The notes under the pieces were generated by a model. It had not been told where the DNA came from and made no database searches. It saw nothing but the letters and a program-made list of their open reading frames with translations. Of a stretch of 64,000 nucleotides of DNA, positions 34,172 through 43,265 are shown in pieces. Every line of letters starts with the position of its first letter. The stretch's first letter is position 1. A program made the translations under genes and the position numbers. This stretch comes from CAYZTD01 sp964638155 (GTDB lineage Archaea > Thermoplasmatota > E2 > DHVEG-1): the NCBI GenBank assembly GCA_964638155.1, contig CAZWYI010000007.1, forward strand, positions 10,243 through 74,242, given 5' to 3'.

Positions 34172-34956
34172 CCAAAAAGAATTTTAAGATCATCGTTTTG
34201 ATTTACCTTATATTTTTCTTTTGCATTTCCCTGATTTATTGATATTTCAAATTGTTTTGTACTTCCAATAGTTGCAAGAGTTTCACCTTTTTTTATTTCA
34301 CCATATGTTTTTACAAAAGGCACTTTTATTTGTTTATCACCTAAATATAACATTATCTTTTTACCATAATCAATATATTTTTTTATTTTTTCACCATCAA
34401 TATTTGTAATAATATTTCCGAAAGTATCTATATGAATTATCTTTCCTTCTGCTGTTTTATCATCAATTTTTGAGTTTTTTAAATTAAGTTTTTTGTAATC
34501 ATGAATTATCGGACCTATCTCGTTAAAATATATACCATTCAAAATGTGTGCTGCAACTGGTGAAAATATATCTCTTCCATGAAAAGTATTTGATATTTCT
34601 TTGTTCATAAGTTGTTTATTCTTTATTTCATATACTTGAAAATCCCCCAGTTCTTCTGCCGCAGGTATTAGAAGTCCATTATCTGGGCCTACTAAAACTT
34701 GTGTTTTTGTTGCAACTACAATTCCTCTTCTTTTTGTTCCAACTCCAGGGTCTACAACTGCAACGTGTACTGTAGCATTTGGGAAATAGGGTACAGTATT
34801 TCTTAATATAAAAGCACCTTCCTCAATACTTTGAGGATTTATTTCATGAGTGATATCTACAATCTTCAAATCTGTAATATTTAAGGCTGCTGCTTTCATT
34901 TGTGCAACATAGCTACTTTTATTTCCAAAATCTGTGAGAAATGTAATTATTTTCAT
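34168..34956 (-). CDS. SAM hydroxide adenosyltransferase (DUF62 / chlorinase-like family)
   Basis: A 262-residue protein of the SAM-dependent halogenase/hydroxide adenosyltransferase fold. FLTDFGNKSSYVAQMKAA is the start, DPGVGTKRRGIVV and VGPDNGLLIPAA are core motifs, and FHGRDIFSPVAAHI marks the second half. Archaeal members use water, turning SAM to adenosine and methionine, because they lack the halide-site loop. The halide-loop Ser/Gly expected in FlA is not evident here. Convergent by 4 bases with the flavoredoxin gene. Confidence 0.9.
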   Translation of the reverse strand: MKIITFLTDFGNKSSYVAQMKAAALNITDLKIVDITHEINPQSIEEGAFILRNTVPYFPNATVHVAVVDPGVGTKRRGIVVATKTQVLVGPDNGLLIPAAEELGDFQVYEIKNKQLMNKEISNTFHGRDIFSPVAAHILNGIYFNEIGPIIHDYKKLNLKNSKIDDKTAEGKIIHIDTFGNIITNIDGEKIKKYIDYGKKIMLYLGDKQIKVPFVKTYGEIKKGETLATIGSTKQFEISINQGNAKEKYKVNQNDDLKILFG

Positions 34957-35079
34957 TTAATTTTTCACTTTTATCAATAATTGATATTTATTATATAAAT
35001 CTTTTAAAGAAGTGTTTTTTCCCGGGTTTCTTAGGAAAAGTATTTATGTTATGAGTTAACATATATATTAGGTTGGATT

Positions 35080-35487
35080 TTGGTGGAAAAAAAATACAAC
35101 AAAAAAAATGTGGAGGTTGTTGCAAGCATATGGGATAAAAATACCGAGTCTATGGTATGTCCTAAATGCAGTGGCAATATGGTAATGATTCAGGTTGAAC
35201 CTATCCATGATGCTGAAAATGCATATATTCCCTATGATACAATAATCGAATGTAATTCCTGTAATTATAGTATTAGAACTGAGTCTTTTACAATACTTGG
35301 TAGTGTTAAAAATTTTGACTTAAAAAATATTGAAATTGCTAGCTGGAGCCCTAGTGGATCCAGAGTTGTTTCTAACTATGAACATTTACTTGATTATGAT
35401 TTACTAAAAAAATTGGAAAAATCTGGAGAACTAATAGAATTTTTAATAGTAGATAATAGAGTTGTACAAATTATTGGAGATTATTAA
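35080..35487 (+). CDS. Conserved archaeal zinc-finger-like protein
   Basis: A 135-residue protein with two CxxC pairs (CPKCSGN near residue 27 and CNSCNYS near residue 58) that can bind one zinc. The rest is a beta-rich domain (SWSPSGSRVVSNYEHLLDYDLL, quoted in part as WSPSGSRVVSNYEHLL). The start is TTG at 35080 or GTG at 35083 with AGGTTGG upstream. No catalytic motif is seen and the function is unknown. Confidence 0.65.
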   Translation: MVEKKYNKKNVEVVASIWDKNTESMVCPKCSGNMVMIQVEPIHDAENAYIPYDTIIECNSCNYSIRTESFTILGSVKNFDLKNIEIASWSPSGSRVVSNYEHLLDYDLLKKLEKSGELIEFLIVDNRVVQIIGDY

Positions 35488-35595
35488 TTATTTTTAACAT
35501 ATTGAAATTATTATATTATAAAAATATGTCCTATCGCTAAAATTTCACGATACATTTAAATATCATAAGAAAGAGAAATTTATATAGGGATGTAA

Positions 35596-35673
35596 ATGTT
35601 GAAGAAAACACACAAAAAAGCTAAAAAAAATGTGCCCAGCGACATACCCATAGTCTGGGTAAATGTTATTTAA
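35596..35673 (+). other. Possible short basic peptide gene or small RNA, weak
   Basis: ATG to TAA encodes 25 residues, starting MLKKTHKKAKK. The region also has CCCAG/CTGGG arms around a 15-base loop (about 35635-35660) and a TATA-like stretch at about 35579-35586. That TATA box would start transcription after the ATG, so an RNA is as likely as a peptide. Reported only because the 190-base gap has nothing else. Confidence 0.2.
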
Positions 35674-35678
35674 TATTT

Positions 35679-35984
35679 TTATGAGTACATAATACCATCA
35701 TATTCTTCTGTTTCTTGTTTCTTGTTTTTGTGATGTTTTATAAATTTACGCTGCCTTTTTTTACCAATAAAACTAAAATCGTGTCTTAAAAGACGCACAT
35801 ATGTTTTATCAGAAAGAGGTTCTAGTCTTACAATTCCTTTTGTCTGAAATTTTTTTAAAACCCTTACAACTATTTTTTTAGATAGTTTTAATTTGTTTTT
35901 CATTTGATCAATTGTTATTGGATATGTTTTTTGTAAAATTTTTATTATTCTTTCTTCATGTGTGCCACGGGTTATTTCAATCAT
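35679..35984 (-). CDS. Small winged-helix DNA-binding protein
   Basis: A 101-residue protein beginning MIEITRGTHEERIIKIL. The winged helix is ITIDQMKNKLKLSKKIVVRVLKKFQTKG (quoted as DQMKNKLKLSKKIVVRVL), then a basic tail (KKRQRKFIKHHKNKKQ) that would contact DNA. The ATG at 35984 is preferred to the upstream in-frame ATG at 35996. It lies 9 bases downstream of purF on the same strand. Its target is unknown. Confidence 0.65.
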   Translation of the reverse strand: MIEITRGTHEERIIKILQKTYPITIDQMKNKLKLSKKIVVRVLKKFQTKGIVRLEPLSDKTYVRLLRHDFSFIGKKRQRKFIKHHKNKKQETEEYDGIMYS

Positions 35985-36005
35985 TTTATAACACAAAAAA
36001 TTTTT

Positions 36006-37442
36006 TTATTGCATCACACCATAGGCTCTTTTACCTTTCTTGTCTTGTTTAAAGAAATCTTTTACATCTTCCCTCATTTCTTCAGGGTAGCCATCTGGAA
36101 AATCAATACATCCTCTACATGTATCAAACCCTATTGCTTTTTGAAGGCTTTCGATACTACTATAAGCAAGTGAGTCTGCGCCTATATCTTTATTTATCTC
36201 ATCAACTTTTCTAATATTTCCCTTTTTGTCTCTAGCGATAAACTCTTTTTTACTTCTCATATCAATTCCTAAATAACATGGTGCTATAAGTGGAGGGCAA
36301 CCGATTCTCACATGTACTTCTTTTGCTCCTGCATCTCTAATACCATGTACTAGTTTTCTCATGTTTGTGCCACGAACAATTGAGTCGTCTATTATCACAA
36401 CTCTTTTCCCTTTTAAAACAGATCTTAAATAAGATAATCCTTCTTCTACTACCTTATCTCTACTTTCCTGAGTTTGCTGTATAAATGATCTTTCGTCTTT
36501 ATCTTTCATAATACCTTCATCAAGAGGAATTCCTGATTCTATAGAGTAGCCTGTGGCATAGTGTCTACCAGATTCTGGAACTGGTACTACTATATCTGCT
36601 TCAACAGGATACTCTTTAGCAAGAAGCCTTCCAATATTGCCTCTAACGTTATGTACTGATCTACCATCAATTCTTGAATCTGGTTTTGCAAAATATACAA
36701 ATTCAAACATACAGGGTTTTTCTTTCTTTTTTATAATTTGTTTTTCAAAAATATCTCCGTCTTTGTTAATTATTACTACAGATCCTCCAGGTATATCTTT
36801 TATGTATTCAAAGTTTATTTTTTTAAAAACTCTTGTCTCAGATGTTAAACAATATGTCCCATTTTGTTTACCTAGAACAAGGGGTCTAACTTTATATGGA
36901 TCAGTTATTGCAAAAAGATAAGGATCATCTCCTGAATCAGCTAAAAAAAGAGCTGAATAACTGCCCTTAACGTTTTTAAGGATATCCTCACACGCATCAA
37001 ATATTAAATCTACATTTATATCTTTTTTATATAGTCTATCAGCCATAGGAAGTAAAAGACATTGTATGTCACATTCAGTTCGTGGTTTTCTAGGAGTCAT
37101 CTCTGAAATATCACTACAGTTGAAAATATTTCCATTGTGTACAGCTGATAAGAAGGGATTTACTAAATATTCTGGTTGTGCATTCCTCTTTAAAGATTCT
37201 ATATCATCCATACCCGCTGTTGAATAACGGGTATGACCTAAGCCTACTTTTCCTGGTACGTTAATCTTTTTTTCTTCGTTAAAAATTTCTCTAACAAGCC
37301 CTGCATCTTTAGTGACATTTATGTTTCCATCATAGAGTAACATTCCAGCTGATGATTGACCTCGATGCTGGATAGAAAAAAGGCTATGATATATCAACCG
37401 TGACACTGGCTTATTACCAATAATTCCCACTATACCGCACAT
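36006..37442 (-). CDS. purF: Amidophosphoribosyltransferase
   Basis: The first committed enzyme of purine synthesis: PRPP plus glutamine to phosphoribosylamine. The 478-residue protein begins MCGIVGIIG, with Cys2 as the glutaminase nucleophile and no propeptide. The PRPP loop VVIIDDSIVRGTNMRKLV is near residue 350. Four cysteines placed as in the Bacillus enzyme (KPCMFEF, IAPCYLGI, DTCRGCID) suggest a 4Fe-4S cluster. It is likely transcribed with the winged-helix gene downstream. Confidence 0.95.
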   Translation of the reverse strand: MCGIVGIIGNKPVSRLIYHSLFSIQHRGQSSAGMLLYDGNINVTKDAGLVREIFNEEKKINVPGKVGLGHTRYSTAGMDDIESLKRNAQPEYLVNPFLSAVHNGNIFNCSDISEMTPRKPRTECDIQCLLLPMADRLYKKDINVDLIFDACEDILKNVKGSYSALFLADSGDDPYLFAITDPYKVRPLVLGKQNGTYCLTSETRVFKKINFEYIKDIPGGSVVIINKDGDIFEKQIIKKKEKPCMFEFVYFAKPDSRIDGRSVHNVRGNIGRLLAKEYPVEADIVVPVPESGRHYATGYSIESGIPLDEGIMKDKDERSFIQQTQESRDKVVEEGLSYLRSVLKGKRVVIIDDSIVRGTNMRKLVHGIRDAGAKEVHVRIGCPPLIAPCYLGIDMRSKKEFIARDKKGNIRKVDEINKDIGADSLAYSSIESLQKAIGFDTCRGCIDFPDGYPEEMREDVKDFFKQDKKGKRAYGVMQ

Positions 37443-37504
37443 ATTAGTATTTCAGGAATAAACAACAGTTATTTAATCCTTTTTTATTAACTAAGTTTTA
37501 TAGA

Positions 37505-38752
37505 TTAAATATCTTCCCATTCTTTAAGAACAGATTCCCATTTATATTCCTCTATTGCATCAATCTTGCCAATATTTCTAATTATCTTTTCATATCCTTT
37601 TACTAAGGTACGTATTCTTATCTTTAGTATAAAATCATATTTTCCTGCAACCGCTGTAACTCTTGATACTCCTCTTATTTTCCATAATTGTTGCATGGTT
37701 TCATCAATATCATATCCTGATTTTATCTTAATAAAAATATATGCTTTTACTAGAGTTAATGCAAAAGAGGCAATTCCAAGAACCATTATGATAATACCAA
37801 TTATTTTGATGAGAAGCATTGTGGGATCTAGCGGGAATTGAGGGATTATTCCTAAATAAGCAATAAAAATTGAAACAGGTATAGTAAAAATAATTGTTGA
37901 AGAGCGGACTGCTTGGGCGATACTTGCTTTTCCAATACCAAGAGCCCTAATATAGAAAATAAACGCAAACAGAGCACCTATTGCGATTAAAGTTACCCAT
38001 CCTATATGATTAAATGTTGCAATAAATCCTTCAATTAAATGATTTTCATTTGTAAATATATCAAAAAAGAAAATCATAACAGCAGTTATTAAAAATGCTA
38101 TTAAAACATTCCAAAAACGAATATTTATTGAATCATTATAGTTACCGTCAATTTTAAGCCATTTAAGCTTACGTTGATAAACAGTAAGTAAAACCCATCC
38201 TGGATTTATAACCAAGAATACAATTAATATTGACTCTAAATTAAGATTACCAGTCAAACTAATAGAACCAAGGATTGCGCCAAAAGTTACAATTATTATA
38301 GATTGTAACTCAGGTAATGTTGGCATATCTTTTTCATTTACAGATTCAATCAAAACAAGATATAATATTACAACTTGAGCAAAAGGAAGAACTACACTAG
38401 GATCTTCAATTATAACAAACAATGCAAAATATCCAATAGTATAAAGAGCATTTCCTAGGCCTGCAAGTAGTTGATATTTTACTTCTTCTCTTCTAATAAA
38501 TCTAAATTTTCTAAAAGAGGGATCTACATATTTTTGACCAAGTGTTTTTTTTCCAATTTTAACTGATAAAATCGATGCAAAAATTATTGTTACAGGTATA
38601 CCCATTAAAAAAATTGCTAATCCAAGAGCCCAAGGATCTGTTACAAAAAGCTTACTAACAGTTGCATCTACACCAGAATTCATTGCTGCAACTATAGCAG
38701 ATGCAAAAGCAAGTGCATAAAATAAATATTTTTTACGTATTGTTATTCTCAT
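37505..38752 (-). CDS. EamA/DMT-like transporter fused to an Lrp/AsnC ligand-binding (RAM) domain
   Basis: A 415-residue protein with ten membrane helices up to about residue 330 in an EamA/DMT pattern. It is followed by a soluble domain that matches the Lrp/AsnC ligand-binding (RAM, ACT-like) fold: AYIFIKIKSGYDIDETMQQLWKIRGVSRVTAVAGKYDFILKIR, seen in part as RGVSRVTAVAGKYDFILKI. This domain normally binds an amino acid next to a DNA-binding domain; here it would lie on the cytoplasmic side of a transporter. The ATG at 38752 overlaps the preceding gene by 4 bases. Confidence 0.75.
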   Translation of the reverse strand: MRITIRKKYLFYALAFASAIVAAMNSGVDATVSKLFVTDPWALGLAIFLMGIPVTIIFASILSVKIGKKTLGQKYVDPSFRKFRFIRREEVKYQLLAGLGNALYTIGYFALFVIIEDPSVVLPFAQVVILYLVLIESVNEKDMPTLPELQSIIIVTFGAILGSISLTGNLNLESILIVFLVINPGWVLLTVYQRKLKWLKIDGNYNDSINIRFWNVLIAFLITAVMIFFFDIFTNENHLIEGFIATFNHIGWVTLIAIGALFAFIFYIRALGIGKASIAQAVRSSTIIFTIPVSIFIAYLGIIPQFPLDPTMLLIKIIGIIIMVLGIASFALTLVKAYIFIKIKSGYDIDETMQQLWKIRGVSRVTAVAGKYDFILKIRIRTLVKGYEKIIRNIGKIDAIEEYKWESVLKEWEDI

Positions 38753-38988
38753 AGTGCTATTTCTTTTTCGATTACTTGTGTATTTGTTTTTTTAACACCA
38801 GGAATCATTTGGATTTTATTTGTAACTTTTAAGAGTTTATCTAAGGTTTTCACCTGCGCTCGAACTACTATGTCATATTCACCTGCAACTACTGATATTT
38901 TTGCAATGTTTTCGATTTTTCTCATTTCAGATATAGCTTTTGCTGAATCACCAGGTTCCATGTCGATTAATATATACGCATTTATCAT
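38749..38988 (-). CDS. Stand-alone Lrp/AsnC ligand-binding (RAM) domain protein
   Basis: A 79-residue protein consisting only of the RAM/ACT-like domain: AYILIDMEPGDSAKAISEMRKIENI, then ISVVAGEYDIVVRAQVKTLDKLLKVTNKI (quoted in part: VVAGEYDIVVRAQV). It resembles the C-terminal domain of the transporter downstream, sharing the AYIxI and VAGxYD elements. There is no helix-turn-helix, so it may form mixed oligomers with the transporter domain or with an Lrp protein elsewhere. Translationally coupled (4-base overlap) to the transporter gene. Confidence 0.82.
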   Translation of the reverse strand: MINAYILIDMEPGDSAKAISEMRKIENIAKISVVAGEYDIVVRAQVKTLDKLLKVTNKIQMIPGVKKTNTQVIEKEIAL

Positions 38989-39101
38989 ATATTATTTACA
39001 CCTTAATTTGCACGCGGAATATAGATCAGTATATAAATATTACTATCGATGTGTATTTTTCTTCTTAAAAAAGTGATTTTTATGGAAGAGAATAAGGAAA
39101 G

Positions 39102-39138
39102 ATTTAAATCATAAGATATGCATTCCTGTTCTGGAGGT
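39102..39138 (+). promoter_or_regulatory. Promoter and ribosome-binding site of the 61-residue gene
   Basis: An ATTTAAAT TATA-like box at about 39102-39109 is followed by GGAGGT at 39133-39138, 8 bases before the ATG at 39147. The strong site suggests high expression of the small protein. Confidence 0.5.
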
Positions 39139-39146
39139 AAAAAATT

Positions 39147-39332
39147 ATGGCCTTTACACATGAAGGATGGACATTATATTGTAGAGATGTAAAACTTAAA
39201 GGCGGGAAAAACCAAAGAATCTACTTCTTTAGTAAAAGATCACCAAAAAGTGGAACACCTTGTGACAAACCAGATAACTACGCTGTTGGTGTAAACAAGA
39301 GAACTGGTCTTCCGTACTTAAAAAAGAAGTAA
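39147..39332 (+). CDS. Small basic conserved protein
   Basis: A 61-residue, lysine-rich protein (start MAFTHEGWTLYCRDVKLKGG) with the string RIYFFSKRSPKSGTPCD and the ending GVNKRTGLPYLKKK. Two cysteines are at residues 12 and 39. The pattern reads as one compact beta domain with basic edges, which would suit nucleic-acid binding, but I cannot name a family with confidence. A very strong ribosome-binding site and its own TATA box suggest an abundant protein. Confidence 0.7.
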   Translation: MAFTHEGWTLYCRDVKLKGGKNQRIYFFSKRSPKSGTPCDKPDNYAVGVNKRTGLPYLKKK

Positions 39333-39394
39333 AACAAAAAAAAGAGAATATTTTTCTAATATTTCCTTTACTTCTTTTATTTCTTTCTTATTTT

Positions 39395-41359
39395 TTAGTT
39401 ATATCCACCTATTTTTAGACTGGGATCTCCAAATAGTTCCCATTGCTGTACCATCTTTACATCCATTTTAGCATCGTCACCTAGGAATTTATGTAGATAT
39501 TCTGTCATAGTCTGACCATGGTTTAATCCTAAATTATCTTCGTTTTCTGTACCATATAATTCTAAAAACCTTAATTCAAGCCAGCCATCAAGTATTTCAA
39601 GATAGTCTATCACACCGTTTAAGTCTTGATCTCCATCTCCATGGGTTCCAAGGCCAGTATTAGCAATTGTAGCAATTGTGCCACCATTTGGTTTACTTGT
39701 AAGCCACCATGCCCAACAGTTAGGTGTCCAACCATCAAACAAAAATCTATATATAAAATATTTAAGACCCATTTTTTGAATTCCTTCTCTAATATTTATA
39801 CCAACTGTTTTATCAAATTCACCATTATGACAACCGCCAACTACTGCAATAGGCAGCTTTTCTTTATTTCTAAGTGGTATCATATCTTTTACATGATAAC
39901 CAGTTGTCCAATTGCTTGATTCATCCACTGGATCTGGAAAATGAGTACTCCAAGAAACCCTGCTTCCATGGCCACAAATATATGCAAAACCTGCTCCTTT
40001 ATTGAATTCTCTGTTTATGGTTCTACCACTAATATCTTCATTTGAAGAATATACTTTTAAGGGATTCACACCTGGTAACACATCTATTGCTTTATTACAG
40101 GCTATTTCTCCTTCTTTTACAACTTCTCCTTCGGGCCATTGACCATGGTTTACATAGGAGTCCCCTCCAACTAAAAGTAGGTTTTTAAACCAGTCTTTTT
40201 CGTTCAAACCAGTTCGTTCATATCTTAAAATTTTTCGAACCATTGTATTTACTTCAAATTTATTTCTACAGGCAAGCCTTCCAAGATATACATCAGGATA
40301 AAGATCCATCTCTTCTCTAAAAGAAGAATTCCATACAGAAAATCTGTTATCATTATTTGAATCCCAACTTGAAAAATCTGCATTGGAATCATAAATATCT
40401 GCATAATAAAGATCACTTACAAAACGCTGTTCTGGATATTCTTGTTCTTCAGTTGGAACAACATAACTATATCTTATTGGTAAATCCCACCTATTTTTCT
40501 GCCCATCTCTTCCTCCAACAAGTAACACATGGGTAACATTCCATCTTTCAATTGCACCTTTTATAAAATATTTTATTTTTTCAGGGTTATCTCTACCAGC
40601 TAGTAGATTTTCATTGTAGATGTCTTCAGTTGAAAACATCTTTGTTTTTACACCCTGTTTATTTTTAAAATTCACCAAAGGTTTTAACAAATTAGTATAT
40701 TTATTTGGTGCAATGATAAGAAAATCTTGTTTTTCTTCTTCCTTAATTATTGGTTCTTCTGGTTGTAAATATTTTATATTAACCTTTATGTGAGATATAA
40801 ATGATACCTCATTTTCATTTGGATGATATCTTACAGGATATACTTGCAATACTAGGAAACTTACTCTTTTATTGTATGAAAGACCGCCCCCTGTGTGATA
40901 TAAAACCCAATCAGTTGGATAATTACCAAGATTTTCATATAAAGTTTCATAATTTACTTTTTGAATTTTTACTGATTTGATACTATCAAACTGTGCTTTT
41001 CCATATGATAATTTATGTTCAAGTTCAATTGTTTCAGCAGTAGAGTTTTCATAACTAATATCTTCTATTTTTGATCCGAAAGGTAATTCAAATACAGAGA
41101 GATTAACTGGTAGAACTGGATAATTTGTTTCATAGTCAAACATTTTTATTCTATTATGATTGGTTTCTTTAACTCTTACAACTGAATAGTTGTACTGCTC
41201 TACTATTTCAGGATAGGAAAAAGAAAAATCTAGTTCAATAGTTTTTTCAGAAAAAGAAATTTCTTCTGTAGAATCTATGTTTAGATTTTGGCCTAAAACA
41301 GTTATACTTGAAAATATTAAAATTCCAATAGCAATGATGCTAGTTAATTTTTTATTCAT
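39395..41359 (-). CDS. Secreted C25-family (gingipain-like) cysteine peptidase
   Basis: A 654-residue exported protease with signal peptide MNKKLTSIIAIGILIFSS. After a propeptide (about residues 25-210), the caspase-like C25 domain shows FLIIAPNKYTNLLKPLVNFK, the catalytic His in YICGHGSRVSW and the catalytic Cys in AVVGGCHNGEFD. An Ig-like end domain usual in gingipains is missing: the protein ends soon after LFGDPSLKIGG. It would act outside the cell on proteins or peptides. It is alone, with its own 180-base upstream gap. Confidence 0.88.
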   Translation of the reverse strand: MNKKLTSIIAIGILIFSSITVLGQNLNIDSTEEISFSEKTIELDFSFSYPEIVEQYNYSVVRVKETNHNRIKMFDYETNYPVLPVNLSVFELPFGSKIEDISYENSTAETIELEHKLSYGKAQFDSIKSVKIQKVNYETLYENLGNYPTDWVLYHTGGGLSYNKRVSFLVLQVYPVRYHPNENEVSFISHIKVNIKYLQPEEPIIKEEEKQDFLIIAPNKYTNLLKPLVNFKNKQGVKTKMFSTEDIYNENLLAGRDNPEKIKYFIKGAIERWNVTHVLLVGGRDGQKNRWDLPIRYSYVVPTEEQEYPEQRFVSDLYYADIYDSNADFSSWDSNNDNRFSVWNSSFREEMDLYPDVYLGRLACRNKFEVNTMVRKILRYERTGLNEKDWFKNLLLVGGDSYVNHGQWPEGEVVKEGEIACNKAIDVLPGVNPLKVYSSNEDISGRTINREFNKGAGFAYICGHGSRVSWSTHFPDPVDESSNWTTGYHVKDMIPLRNKEKLPIAVVGGCHNGEFDKTVGINIREGIQKMGLKYFIYRFLFDGWTPNCWAWWLTSKPNGGTIATIANTGLGTHGDGDQDLNGVIDYLEILDGWLELRFLELYGTENEDNLGLNHGQTMTEYLHKFLGDDAKMDVKMVQQWELFGDPSLKIGGYN

Positions 41360-41540
41360 TTTTTACCCCCAAAATATTTATTTATACTTTTTTAATAGAG
41401 GGATTATATAAAAAACTTTCTCGTTGAAATTTATAAATAAGCATACATAAAAAATAAGTATTTTAAATAAGAATTCCAGATAAACATTAAAAATTGTTAA
41501 ATACTAGAAGTACTTAATAATAGATGAGAAAATTACAGAA

Positions 41541-42518
41541 ATGTTTAGATATATAAATAAAAAAATTCTGGTTTTATTCTTATTTTTGTTATTATTATCT
41601 AATGTATTTATTGTTAGTTCTGTAAAAATCACAGACTCAAAAGAAGATAGTACCACTACAGGAGATAGACCGGTTATAAGAGTAGCTATAATCAGGCAGC
41701 ATTGGGATCCATTAGATGTTTTGTTTACCGCCAAACTTTCGAATTCTATGCATTATACTTGTTTAAAAAAGGCTCAGTTCAAATATAATGTAAGATTTAG
41801 GATTTATGAATTCTGGGATAACTATATTTTTGGTGATGTACAATCAGGTTTGTTACAACTAAAGGATATTGATTTAGTAATAGCCCCTGGAGGAGTCGGA
41901 GGCTGGCAAACTCCTCTTCTATACAGATGGCAAATTAAAAATTTTGTTAAATCAGGTGGAGGTTTCTATGGAATATGCGGTGATTCAACCTTTGGATCAT
42001 TAGGTCCTAAAAATTTAAAATGGCAGTATAATCCCCTCATAAGTAGACTACTTGGCTTTGATATATCACCTATGTTACGCCTTGCAAATGTATACACAGA
42101 TGCATCAGTTTTTGAAGATCTAATTAGACACCCTTTATTTTTTAATAAATTTAGCATAATGCTCTTTTTAATGAAACTATCTAAGTCAAGAGCAGAAATA
42201 CATTTTGAAAACTCCAAAATTCCCATCCAAGAGCCATACATAGGAAAAGATATGGTCACAATGCTTGGAAATGCTGCGTTAATAGATGGCCCTTTACGAA
42301 ATAGGCTTTTTATGTCAAAAGTTCATACTATTGCTACCTTTAAAACTGCAGATGAACCATATGATGAGAAAATAAAAAATAAAAAAGCGATAATTGCTAC
42401 AACTTATGGTGAAGGAAGAGTAGTTCTTTCTAGTATTCATTCTCAACTTACTATTGAAAATAGTGATCTGCATGATGTTTATGCAAGAAATGTTTTATGG
42501 TTAGCAAAAGAATTATAG
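41541..42518 (+). CDS. Secreted or membrane-anchored class I glutamine amidotransferase-like protein
   Basis: A 325-residue protein with an N-terminal membrane or signal segment (KKILVLFLFLLLLSNVFIVSS). The rest resembles the GATase1/BPL_N-like family: DLVIAPGGVGGWQTPLL, GGGFYGICGDSTFGSL with a Cys at the nucleophile elbow, and a late motif YGEGRVVLSSIHSQ that supplies the His. No amidotransferase partner is next to it, so a glutamine role is unproven; these proteins may process other ligands. Divergent from the C25 protease gene. Confidence 0.78.
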   Translation: MFRYINKKILVLFLFLLLLSNVFIVSSVKITDSKEDSTTTGDRPVIRVAIIRQHWDPLDVLFTAKLSNSMHYTCLKKAQFKYNVRFRIYEFWDNYIFGDVQSGLLQLKDIDLVIAPGGVGGWQTPLLYRWQIKNFVKSGGGFYGICGDSTFGSLGPKNLKWQYNPLISRLLGFDISPMLRLANVYTDASVFEDLIRHPLFFNKFSIMLFLMKLSKSRAEIHFENSKIPIQEPYIGKDMVTMLGNAALIDGPLRNRLFMSKVHTIATFKTADEPYDEKIKNKKAIIATTYGEGRVVLSSIHSQLTIENSDLHDVYARNVLWLAKEL

Positions 42519-42537
42519 ACTTTTTTAATAGAAAATA

Positions 42538-42846
42538 TTATTTCTTTAGTTTATTGTATCCTAGGAATATTAATACGGCTATCAAATAAGCAATAATAAT
42601 ATCTAATATGAAATTCAAAAGGTTTCCAAAAAATTGTGGAACATGCACACCAGAATCATCGTATTTATATTCAAATTTCAAATGTTGAAATGGAAGTCCT
42701 AGAAGATTTTGATTTATATTAGCTTCAGTGTGGCCTTCTTCATCTGTTGAGATACTTGCTTTATAGCCACTACCAGGGAATAATAGCATTATTAGGATAA
42801 TAAATACTTTAAAACCATCCATTCGTAGAATTTTTTTCCAGTTCAT
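42538..42846 (-). CDS. Small membrane protein, unknown
   Basis: A 102-residue protein with an N-terminal hydrophobic segment (FKVFIILIMLLFPGSG), an external stretch of about 45 residues, and a C-terminal membrane helix (ILDIIIAYLIAVLIFLGY). No known domain. It lies tail to tail with the amidotransferase-like gene (20 bases apart). Weakly supported beyond its clean reading frame. Confidence 0.5.
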   Translation of the reverse strand: MNWKKILRMDGFKVFIILIMLLFPGSGYKASISTDEEGHTEANINQNLLGLPFQHLKFEYKYDDSGVHVPQFFGNLLNFILDIIIAYLIAVLIFLGYNKLKK

Positions 42847-43030
42847 ATTCTTACCAATTACAAATAAATGTTAGATAAATATAAGTAATTTGTGAAATTA
42901 TTTGTCTCAAATTATAGGAATTTTGAAATTTTTTAACGAGAATCGTAACATAAACATAATATCCTTAAGAAAATTATGAATCTTTATGTTAGGAAATAAA
43001 CCTAATAATGAGTCGCAAAATTATAAATAT

Positions 43031-43052
43031 TATAATAATCATAATTATTATA
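43031..43052. promoter_or_regulatory. Operator-like dyad before the antitoxin gene
   Basis: A perfect 9-bp inverted repeat, TATAATAAT (43031-43039) and ATTATTATA (43044-43052), with a 4-base centre (CATA) ends 23 bases before the antitoxin ATG. It overlaps a TATA-like sequence, so toxin-antitoxin autoregulation is plausible. Confidence 0.5.
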
Positions 43053-43075
43053 AAGAATATAATAATTGTGATTTT

Positions 43076-43261
43076 ATGTCAAATACCACAATATCTATAG
43101 ATAAAAAAACAAAAAAAGCTTTATTGAAACTTGGAACAAAAGGAGAAACATACGATACAATAATAAAAAGATTGATAAAAAGACATGCATGGAAAAAACT
43201 AGATGATAATTGGAATGAAATATTAGAAAATGACGAATTTATTCCTTTAGAAGAGCTCTGA
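43076..43261 (+). CDS. Antitoxin of a RelE-type pair
   Basis: A 61-residue protein (MSNTTISIDKKTKKALLKLG ... WNEILENDEFIPLEEL). The N-terminal strand TTISIDKKTKKALLKLG is typical of ribbon-helix-helix or DUF7557-like antitoxins that dimerise on DNA; the acidic C-terminus would contact the toxin. The ATG at 43076 is preferred: an upstream ATG at 42986 would add a low-complexity Asn/Tyr leader that overlaps the operator-like dyad. The toxin gene starts 4 bases later. Confidence 0.8.
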   Translation: MSNTTISIDKKTKKALLKLGTKGETYDTIIKRLIKRHAWKKLDDNWNEILENDEFIPLEEL

Positions 43262-43265
43262 ACAA

